Shown piece by piece: positions 57,450-64,000 of a stretch of DNA of 64,000 bases. Positions within the stretch are counted from its first letter, which is position 1. Each line of letters starts with the position of its first letter. A model generated the notes under the pieces. That model did no database searches. It saw nothing but the letters and a program-made list of their open reading frames with translations, and was not told where the DNA came from. The position numbers and the translations under genes were made by a program. This DNA is from Parvularcula sp039818345 (GTDB lineage: Bacteria; Pseudomonadota; Alphaproteobacteria; Caulobacterales; Parvularculaceae), in NCBI GenBank assembly GCA_039818345.1, contig JBCBUC010000023.1, positions 1 to 64,000 on the forward strand, read 5' to 3'.

Positions 57450-59945
57450 GTGGTGAAGGTGAATGTCTTGTTGCGTGCGCCCAGTGCGGTTTTGCGTCTT
57501 CTGCGCCGCGATGCCCATTGGCGGCAGACATCTTTGACAGCGGCGATTGGCTCAGGGATCGGGCTCGTCAACGATGTCTTCTCTCCCATTGCTCAGTTCT
57601 ACGCCTTGATGTTTGGTGCCGCGGCCACGGCTTTTGCGCTCTCCTTTCTGCGCTGGCGCAAGCATCGCCAATCAGGGGTCTCGGCACCACGACAGCAAAA
57701 ACGGCGCGCCAAAACGGCGATGGCGAGCCTGATTTTTGCGGTCTCTATTCTCCCCTTCTGGATGCTCAATGGCGCCAATCGCGATGAAGGCGGGACATTG
57801 GCGGCGCTCGTCCCGCAGGTCCAAGACGCCCAGCAAGCTATCCTCGGTGAGCTGAGCATAATTCGCCAAACGATGGAGCAGGTGCGCGCTGAGCAACAAG
57901 TTCAAACAGAGATCCTACAAGAAACAGCCGCCGAGCAAGAACGGCAAGGTGAGACGCTCACAGACATCGCCGAAAGCACAGCTCGGCAAGAAGAAGACAT
58001 CGATGCACTGCGCGCCAGCAATGAACGCCAAGAGGACGATCTTGGTGCCCTGCGGGACAGCAGCGAACGCCAAGAGGGTAGCCTCACGGGCATCGAGGAC
58101 CTGATGAGTGTTTCGGTGGCCCTTGAACGGCTAGCACAGGCGACGGCAGAGCGAGACGGAACGGATATTGGTCAAACCGAAGCCGTGCAGGCGTTGCGTG
58201 CCCAAGGACGGCGTCTTCAAGGCCGCGACTTCTCCGGCATCGCTTTACGGGATCTCCAGGCACAAGGCATCGATCTCTCCAAAAGCCCGCTTCATTTCAC
58301 CGACCTCAGCGGTGCTGACCTCGGGGGCGCCATCCTGACCGAAGCGAAAATGAAGTTCACGGATCTAAGCGGTGGTGCTACGCTCGATGGCGCGAACTTA
58401 ACGAATACTGAAAGCCACTTCCTGATCGCACCAGACTTGGACCTTCAGGGTGCAGATCTTTCAGGCAGCCAGTTCATTGGCGCCGATTTCAAAGGCGCGA
58501 ACTTCGCTGGTGCCAGTCTGCGCAACACGCGCTTTTTGTTGTCAGACTTCGAGGATGCCAATTTCGAGAATGCGGATCTAACGGGTGCGATCTTTCTCTT
58601 GTCTCGTTTTACAGGGGCAACATTGAAAGGTGCAGAGTTGTCGGAGACCATGCTCGACACCTCCTTTGTGGACGATGACGCGCTCGATCGCAATCAGCTC
58701 AACGGGACGTGCCGGCGGTATATCGGAGAAGCGCGCGTCGACGTTTATGAAAACATCGGTGAACGGTTTGATGATCCGTCGGACAGTGATGGATACCGGT
58801 ACAATTGGTTCTCTCCCAACACCTACTTTCTCACGGCCGAAGAAAGACGCGATTCTCTTTTCGGATGGCCCTATTGGGAGCCGCGGCTCTATCACTCAGC
58901 AAGCACGCTTTGCGAGAGCGCGTTCGATGACGGAGGTCTTGTCTCGACCTATTCACCGCTCGATTTCCGTCTCCGTCTCGACCGTTCCTATCTAGGCCAA
59001 CGCGACCGACGAGCATTTGTGCGAAGCCACTACGCCGAGCATTACCGGCGTATGCTGAAGATGAACGATAATGACCAGCTCTTCAAAGGGGTGATGGCCC
59101 CTCAACGCAAGTGGATCACGACGTACAAACAAGCGCTTGGTCGCTATAGGCCTGCGCGAGGCACAGTGTTCTCTGTGCACCAACGCGAGCACGTACTCGC
59201 AGCACTATGGCGTGCAGACGCCTATGAACCGAGCACAGAGAATCTCGGCTACCTTACCGACAGCGCTTTGAAAGAGGCGCCTGCGGATTCCGAACTCGCG
59301 GCGCTTTGGACACCAAATAGCCGCGGTAACACGTTGATCGGCGGGACAAGTGATGCGTTTCCCTTCTATCTCGCACCAATCGAAGCGGCAGAGGCCTATC
59401 GTGCGCATGTGGTGAAAACCGCGCCCGCCTTTCGTGACATCAGCATTCACCTCGACATCCAACGACGCAGCCGGCGAGGCTATCAAGTCAATCCAGAGAC
59501 TGGCCGGAATGAGCAGATCTTTACGATGCAGATCGAGGGTTATGATCTACAGGCCCCCGAACAATCCAACCAACAGGTCAGTTTCTATGATGGCCCATCG
59601 CGGCAAAACCGCGGTGGCTCGAACACCGGTCCGTTAAGGCCTCCATTTGATACGCTCCCGGAGAGCGTGATCGACGATATGGAAGGACGCGGCGTTCTCT
59701 TCACCAGTGTTCGTTCGGGGAAGTTGTTCATTATCTTGGACGACTGGCGCGGCGACGAAATTGCGGCTCTGCCAACAACCTTGACCTCAGAGCAGATCAG
59801 CACGCTGCGCGAGCTCTCTGTCAACTTGGACTACCGGATCGGACGCACACTTCATCGCGACCCGGATAATAGTCTCCTGATTGTCGAGGGAAAGCTCACC
59901 GGAAGCGACATCGTCATTGGTTCTGACGGTTTGTCCGACCAATAG
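57450..59945 (+). CDS. Membrane protein with coiled coil and pentapeptide repeats
   Basis: This 831-residue protein is of unknown function. Two transmembrane helices (about 44-67 and 90-107) are followed by a coiled coil (120-235) that contains four 14-residue repeats beginning ERQ or ARQ (165-220). Pentapeptide-repeat coils follow (about 258-420; A(D/N)LxG pattern such as GADLSGSQF and GANFAGASL), and then a C-terminal region of about 400 residues with no known domain. The start is GTG at 57450 or 57453. It lies between the arsR gene and flhA, alone in its direction before flhA. Confidence 0.75.
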   Translation: MVKVNVLLRAPSAVLRLLRRDAHWRQTSLTAAIGSGIGLVNDVFSPIAQFYALMFGAAATAFALSFLRWRKHRQSGVSAPRQQKRRAKTAMASLIFAVSILPFWMLNGANRDEGGTLAALVPQVQDAQQAILGELSIIRQTMEQVRAEQQVQTEILQETAAEQERQGETLTDIAESTARQEEDIDALRASNERQEDDLGALRDSSERQEGSLTGIEDLMSVSVALERLAQATAERDGTDIGQTEAVQALRAQGRRLQGRDFSGIALRDLQAQGIDLSKSPLHFTDLSGADLGGAILTEAKMKFTDLSGGATLDGANLTNTESHFLIAPDLDLQGADLSGSQFIGADFKGANFAGASLRNTRFLLSDFEDANFENADLTGAIFLLSRFTGATLKGAELSETMLDTSFVDDDALDRNQLNGTCRRYIGEARVDVYENIGERFDDPSDSDGYRYNWFSPNTYFLTAEERRDSLFGWPYWEPRLYHSASTLCESAFDDGGLVSTYSPLDFRLRLDRSYLGQRDRRAFVRSHYAEHYRRMLKMNDNDQLFKGVMAPQRKWITTYKQALGRYRPARGTVFSVHQREHVLAALWRADAYEPSTENLGYLTDSALKEAPADSELAALWTPNSRGNTLIGGTSDAFPFYLAPIEAAEAYRAHVVKTAPAFRDISIHLDIQRRSRRGYQVNPETGRNEQIFTMQIEGYDLQAPEQSNQQVSFYDGPSRQNRGGSNTGPLRPPFDTLPESVIDDMEGRGVLFTSVRSGKLFIILDDWRGDEIAALPTTLTSEQISTLRELSVNLDYRIGRTLHRDPDNSLLIVEGKLTGSDIVIGSDGLSDQ

Positions 59946-60086
59946 TGCCTTACTTGCGCTAAACCCGTCGCTGATCATAGCCGCTCTCACGCCAGATTAA
60001 CCTCGTCCTTGTCCATTGCTTGCGGGGAGAACCCCCCTTCTTGGGCAGGCAGAAGCCAGCCCTTCGCGTAAGTGAAGGAACACATC

Positions 60087-62153
60087 GTGGACGCAGCGCT
60101 GAAGCTGATCGGTAACGACAGCAATCGTGATGTCGTGTTTGCACTCGGCGTGCTGACGATCTTGGTCGTCCTGTTCGCGCCGCTCCCGGCCTGGGCGCTT
60201 GACCTTGGCCTCACCTTCTCTCTCGCCTTTTCGATTTTGATCTTGATGGTCGCCCTCTGGATCGAAAAACCGTTAGATTTCAGTTCTTTTCCCACGGTGT
60301 TGCTGATTGCGACGATCTTACGATTGGCGCTCAACATCGCCTCAACGCGGCTTATTCTTTCCAATGGCCATACCGGAGCGGACGCTGCAGGCGGGGTGAT
60401 CTACGGCTTCAGCCAGCTGATGATCAACGGCAATTTCGTCATTGGCCTTATCGTTTTTGCGATCTTGGTGATCATCAACTTCGTGGTCATCACAAAAGGT
60501 GCCACACGGATCGCCGAAGTGGGCGCCCGTTTCACCTTGGACGCGATCCCCGGTAAACAAATGGCGATCGACGCGGACCTCGCCGCTGGCCTGATCGACG
60601 ATGTCGAAGCACGGACCCGGCGGAAAGAACTTGAGGACGAAAGCGCCTTCTTCGGTGCCATGGACGGTGCCTCGAAATTTGTCCGGGGTGATGCCATTGC
60701 CGGCATGATCATCACCTTCATCAACATCATCGGCGGGATGATCGTCGGTGTGGCCCAGATGAACCTCGTGATGGGTGATGCCGCGGCAAGCTACACCACG
60801 TTGACGGTGGGTGATGGCCTGGCCTCGCAAATCCCAGCGCTTGTCATTTCCCTTGCCGCCGGCCTTCTTGTCACCAAAGGCCGCAACGAAGGTTCCGCCG
60901 ATAAAGCCGTGATGGCGCAGCTTGGTGAGTACCCCAAGGCGCTCCTGATGGTGGCCGGTATGATGGGCATTATGGGCTTTGTTCCTGGCCTCCCGTTTTT
61001 GCCGTTCGTGGGCATTGCCGCAGGGATCGCAGGATTGGGCGTTTGGTTGCCCAACAGGCGAAAAACCGCGGCTGCCCTTTTGCAAAAACAAGACGAAGCC
61101 GTGGTCGAGGAAAAAGAGATCCCGGCCGAGGAAAGCCTCAAAATCGAAGACCTCCAGCTCGAGGTTGGCTCACGCCTCCTCACGCTGATCTCAAACCCCG
61201 AGCGTGGCCTTCCCAACAAGGTCAAATCCTTACGCCGCCGCTTTGCCACGGAGTTTGGCTTCTTGCTGCCGCCGGTACGGATCAAAGACAATCTCTACGT
61301 TCCGCCGGATGAGTACAGAATCTCCGTTCACGATGTGGAAGTGGCGAAGGGCGTCGTACGCAGCGGCTGTGTTCTTGCGATCGACCCCGCTGGCGGCCCG
61401 GTGGACCTTCCCGGCGAAGAAACCACCGAACCAAGTTTTGGCATGGTCGCGCGTTGGATTAACAATGCGTCAGCGGAAGAAGCAGAAGCCAAGGGCTACA
61501 CCGTTGCCACCGCCGACAGTGTGCTGATCACGCACCTTTCGGAGACGATCAAGGATAGCCTGCCGAACCTTCTCACCTATTCGGCCATGCAGCGGCTCAT
61601 TGATACGCTGGAGCCAGAGTATCGCAAGCTGCTCGCTGACATTGTGCCCGCGCAGCTGAGCCAAGTCGCGATGCAACGTGTGCTGCAAGGGCTTCTGGCT
61701 GAACGCGTGTCGATCAGGAACCTGCCTGCGATCCTCGAGGCCGTTTCCGAAGCGACCGGATGGACCCGTAGCCCCAGCGCGGTGATCGAACATGTTCGCC
61801 AGCGCCTCTCAAAACAGATTTCCACGGCGCTGCAAGGCGATGATGGCTACGTCGCCGTGATCGCACTGTCGGGCCGGTGGGAGCGCACCTTCCTGGAAAG
61901 CCTCCAAGGTGACCCTGGCAGCGAGCGCGTCTTCGCGATGCCGCCGAACCAGGTCCAAGAGTTCATCGCCGCCGCCCGCGCGCTTCTTCAAAAGTACAAA
62001 GACCAAGACCCACCCCCGGTCATTCTTTGCTCGGCCGAGGCACGGCCCTTTGTCCGCTCTCTTCTCGAGCGCGCAGCCCCGATGGTTCCAATTATTTCAC
62101 ACAATGAGCTGCATAGCTCGGTGGCAATCAAAACCGTGGATCAGATCGGATGA
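60087..62153 (+). CDS. flhA: Flagellar export gate protein FlhA
   Basis: This 688-residue export gate protein has eight N-terminal transmembrane helices with the FHIPEP-type block (LRLALNIASTRLIL, ITKGATRIAEVGARFTLDAIPGKQMAIDADL, FFGAMDGASKFVRGDAIAGMIITFINIIGGM) and a soluble C-terminal domain that docks export chaperones (LPNLLTYSAMQRLIDTLEPEY; HNELHSSVAIKTVDQIG). GTG at 60087 is preferred because AAGGA lies 7 bases before it; GTG at 60072 has no such site. The stop overlaps the next gene by 4 bases. Confidence 0.96.
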   Translation: MDAALKLIGNDSNRDVVFALGVLTILVVLFAPLPAWALDLGLTFSLAFSILILMVALWIEKPLDFSSFPTVLLIATILRLALNIASTRLILSNGHTGADAAGGVIYGFSQLMINGNFVIGLIVFAILVIINFVVITKGATRIAEVGARFTLDAIPGKQMAIDADLAAGLIDDVEARTRRKELEDESAFFGAMDGASKFVRGDAIAGMIITFINIIGGMIVGVAQMNLVMGDAAASYTTLTVGDGLASQIPALVISLAAGLLVTKGRNEGSADKAVMAQLGEYPKALLMVAGMMGIMGFVPGLPFLPFVGIAAGIAGLGVWLPNRRKTAAALLQKQDEAVVEEKEIPAEESLKIEDLQLEVGSRLLTLISNPERGLPNKVKSLRRRFATEFGFLLPPVRIKDNLYVPPDEYRISVHDVEVAKGVVRSGCVLAIDPAGGPVDLPGEETTEPSFGMVARWINNASAEEAEAKGYTVATADSVLITHLSETIKDSLPNLLTYSAMQRLIDTLEPEYRKLLADIVPAQLSQVAMQRVLQGLLAERVSIRNLPAILEAVSEATGWTRSPSAVIEHVRQRLSKQISTALQGDDGYVAVIALSGRWERTFLESLQGDPGSERVFAMPPNQVQEFIAAARALLQKYKDQDPPPVILCSAEARPFVRSLLERAAPMVPIISHNELHSSVAIKTVDQIG

Positions 62154-62794
62154 TGAATCGGCGTCTTCTCTTCCTCTGTGGCCAAAAAGAAGGCCTTGCC
62201 TTTCGCCAGCATGCTGAAAGCCTCGCGCCTGGTATCGAAACTCTGTGGGTCGACAATGTCGAAAGCCTTGATGTCGTCACGGAAGAAAACGCAGAGCGCA
62301 CGCGCCTCCTAAGTTTCTTGACCAATGTCATTGTTCCCCAGCGGATCTTACGACGCCTTGGGCCGACGCCTTATAATGTGCATCCAGGATCGTCCGATTA
62401 TCCGGGTGCGCATGGGATTAACTTTGCGATCTGGGAAGGGGCCGACACTTTTGGTGTCACTGCCCATGAAATGACCGCCACGGTCGATAGCGGCGCCATT
62501 GTCATCTCAGATACTTTCGCTCTTCCTGCAGACGCCGACGCACTGAGTTTTGGGGATCATGTTTACGCCCGCGCGGTGAGCGTGATGGACCGGGTCATTC
62601 GCCATTGTGTGACAAGCGATCGTCAGATGCCACGCGACGGCACTCGATGGTCCACGCGCCAATGCACCAAGCGTCGTCTCGATGGCCTCTTGGCAGCAGC
62701 GCCGTCGCTTTTGCCCGCTGATTTCAGTCGTCTCCAGCGGGCCTTGGGCCCGGATCTCTGGCCCAACGATTTCGCGAAGCATCGTCATGGTTGA
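62150..62794 (+). CDS. Formyltransferase-like protein embedded between flhA and fliR
   Basis: This 214-residue protein has the formyltransferase fold core of methionyl-tRNA and sugar N-formyltransferases: PYNVHPGSSDYPGAHGINFAIWEGADTFGVTAHEM with Asn76 and His78, and VDSGAIV with Asp113. These are the Asn-His-Asp residues needed for transfer from formyl-tetrahydrofolate. It lacks the C-terminal tRNA-binding domain, so a sugar or protein substrate is more likely. It overlaps flhA by 4 bases and fliR by 8 bases, so it is expressed with the export gate. Confidence 0.78.
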   Translation: MMNRRLLFLCGQKEGLAFRQHAESLAPGIETLWVDNVESLDVVTEENAERTRLLSFLTNVIVPQRILRRLGPTPYNVHPGSSDYPGAHGINFAIWEGADTFGVTAHEMTATVDSGAIVISDTFALPADADALSFGDHVYARAVSVMDRVIRHCVTSDRQMPRDGTRWSTRQCTKRRLDGLLAAAPSLLPADFSRLQRALGPDLWPNDFAKHRHG

Positions 62795-63551
62795 GATCCC
62801 GCTCGAAAACGTGGCGGAACCCATCACGGTCTTGATCCTCACTTTCGCGAGGATCGGCACCATTTGCATGCTGATGCCCGGCCTTGGCGAATCCTACGTC
62901 CAGCCGCAGATCCGCCTCAGTATCGCCTTAACCTTAAGTATCATTCTGTCCGTGACTGTGGGCGGCAATCTTCCTCCGATTGAGGGCTTTGGCGATATCG
63001 TGTTCGCTATGGCCTCTGAAGTCGTGGCTGGTCTGATTTTTGGCGGCGCCATGCGGATGTTCCTCGCCGCGCCTCAGATCGCGGGTCAGATGACCTCGCA
63101 ATTGACGTCGCTATCGAACATCTTCGCGTCCGGCGCCCCGTTGATGGAAGCCAGCTCGATCCTTGGTGCTTGGTTCGTGGTGGGCGCTATTCTCTTCATC
63201 TTCGTCTCGGGCGTTCACTATCTCATGATCGATGCCATGGCGGTCAGCTATGCGATCATCCCGCTGGGCGGTTTTCCAAACATGGGCGATGCTGCCGCGG
63301 GCCTTACCAAGATCTTTGCTGGTGTTTTTGCCCTCGGCATACAGATGGCCGCGCCCTTCGTGTTGCTGTCGATCATCTTCAACCTGGGGGTCGGCCTTAT
63401 CAACCGCATGCTGATGAGCCTGCCTCTCTATTTTGTCGCCATGCCGGTCTCAATCTTGGGCGGGGTTTATGTCCTCGCCTATGCGATCGCGCCGATTCTC
63501 GCTGCTTTCCGCTCGGCCTTTGCGGCCTGGCTGACGGCCCCGTTCTATTAA
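62787..63551 (+). CDS. fliR: Flagellar export gate protein FliR
   Basis: This 254-residue export gate protein has about six transmembrane helices: ITVLILTFARIGTICMLMPGLGESYVQPQIRLSIALTLSIIL, the LIFGGAMRMFLAAPQIAGQMTSQLTSLSN block, and NLGVGLINRMLMSLPLYFVAMPVSILGGVYVL, all typical of FliR. The ATG at 62787 lies inside the 3' end of the formyltransferase gene. Confidence 0.95.
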   Translation: MVEIPLENVAEPITVLILTFARIGTICMLMPGLGESYVQPQIRLSIALTLSIILSVTVGGNLPPIEGFGDIVFAMASEVVAGLIFGGAMRMFLAAPQIAGQMTSQLTSLSNIFASGAPLMEASSILGAWFVVGAILFIFVSGVHYLMIDAMAVSYAIIPLGGFPNMGDAAAGLTKIFAGVFALGIQMAAPFVLLSIIFNLGVGLINRMLMSLPLYFVAMPVSILGGVYVLAYAIAPILAAFRSAFAAWLTAPFY

Positions 63552-63560
63552 GGAGGGGCC

Positions 63561-64000
63561 GTGGCCGAGGAACCAGACGAAAGTCAGAAGACAGAAGAAC
63601 CCTCCCCGAAAAAGCTAGCCGACGCTAGAAAGAAAGGGGACGTCCCTGTTAGCCGCGAGGTGGCAACGCTCGCCTCGATGATCGCAACGGTGCTGCTCGT
63701 TGCCTTTGCGGCGCCGCCGCTGACGCGCGAGATCGTCGATGCGATCAGGCCATTCACCTCCGCGGTGCACGACATCCGTGTGCAGGATGCCCCCTCTGAT
63801 GTCACGATGGCGCTTGGGCAATTGATGCTGAAGATCGCAGCGGCCATGTCGCCTTTGTTCCTCGCCTTTGCTGGCGCGGCGATTTTGGCGGCTTTCAGCC
63901 AAAACGCGCTGATTTTCGCCACCGATCGGATCAAGCCCCAGCCGAGCCGTTTGAACCCAATCAAGGGTCTGCAACGTATCTTCTCGCGCGACAGCCTTGT
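63561..64000 (+). CDS. flhB: Flagellar export switch protein FlhB (5' part)
   Basis: The N-terminal 146 codons of FlhB are present; the gene runs out of the window. It starts GTG with AGGAGG at 63551-63556. VAEEPDESQKTEEPSPKKLADARKKGDVPVSREVATL is the family N-terminus, followed by a transmembrane helix (ASMIATVLLVAFAAPPL) and another near FLAFAGAAILAAF. The ending QPSRLNPIKGLQRIFSRDSL is also typical. It follows fliR by 9 bases. FlhB later switches export from hook to filament substrates. Confidence 0.93.
   Translation, partial: MAEEPDESQKTEEPSPKKLADARKKGDVPVSREVATLASMIATVLLVAFAAPPLTREIVDAIRPFTSAVHDIRVQDAPSDVTMALGQLMLKIAAAMSPLFLAFAGAAILAAFSQNALIFATDRIKPQPSRLNPIKGLQRIFSRDSL

Noticed and set aside
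1..64000. tRNA, rRNA, CRISPR arrays, insertion sequences, prophage or integrase genes
   Set aside because: None seen: no cloverleaf-like sequences with conserved T-loop, no regularly spaced repeats, no transposase or integrase reading frames.

Overview
The window looks like a chromosome segment of a motile alphaproteobacterium. The evidence is the flagellar gene content (FlaF, FlbT, a DUF1217 protein, a MotE-like protein, a CtrA-like regulator, flagellins of the alphaproteobacterial type), the split MetH, the Zur-type regulator and the GC-rich codon use. Gene order (motA-motB-flgE-flgK-flgL, flgF-flgG-flgA-flgH, fliF-fliH-fliN-fliP, flgB-flgC-fliE-fliQ, flhA-fliR-flhB) recalls Rhodobacterales, Hyphomonadales and Parvularculales. 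I cannot fix the genus from sequence alone.

Region 1 (1-21.4 kb) is housekeeping and accessory genes. It holds a hairpin-rich left edge with a REP-like palindromic pair, an AT-rich membrane-protein gene directly behind nrdA, nrdA with a probable NrdR box, two lipoprotein genes (tandem FKBP isomerase, alpha/beta hydrolase), the homocysteine-binding half of MetH, galE, a Zur-like regulator, a five-gene tightly packed operon (HD oxygenase-like protein, cyclophilin, Nudix, cysE, SIMPL protein), an orphan PEP-CTERM-like protein, queF, an aldehyde dehydrogenase, a TonB-dependent receptor and an XRE regulator divergent from a small membrane protein.

Region 2 (21.4-53.0 kb) is one almost uninterrupted flagellar superlocus built of alternating divergent and convergent operons. 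These are fliF-fliH-fliN-fliP-fliG-fliJ-lytic transglycosylase (-); fliL-fliM-motE (+); flgF-flgG-flgA-flgH-fliL-like (-); a secreted helical-repeat gene translationally coupled to motA, then motB (+); flgE-flgK-flgL (+) closed by a strong terminator; an atypical CtrA-like regulator (-); flgI-flgJ-flgN-like (+); two near-identical flagellin genes with matching structured leaders, then flaF-flbT-DUF1217 (+); fliI (-) divergent from flgB-flgC-fliE-fliQ (+).

Region 3 (53.0-60.0 kb) interrupts the flagellar genes. It carries an ArsR-type regulator divergent from NIPSNAP and ABM-domain genes, a PQQ dehydrogenase, an ArsI-like C-As lyase with its ArsR regulator, and an 831-residue membrane protein with a coiled coil and pentapeptide repeats. 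Region 4 (60.0-64.0 kb) resumes the export apparatus: flhA, a formyltransferase-like gene embedded by overlaps, fliR, and the start of flhB, cut by the window edge.

Together the flagellar genes supply the MS ring, C-ring, export gate and ATPase, rod, P and L rings, hook, hook-filament junction, filament and stator. I did not find flgD, fliK, fliO, fliS, fliD or chemotaxis genes in the window, so they lie elsewhere or are absent. The most interesting leads are the phosphorylation-dead CtrA-like regulator plus a recurring TTTAA(A) motif before flagellar operons, the conserved two-hairpin flagellin leader, the motA-coupled secreted protein, the formyltransferase inside flhA-fliR, and the coiled-coil/pentapeptide membrane protein.
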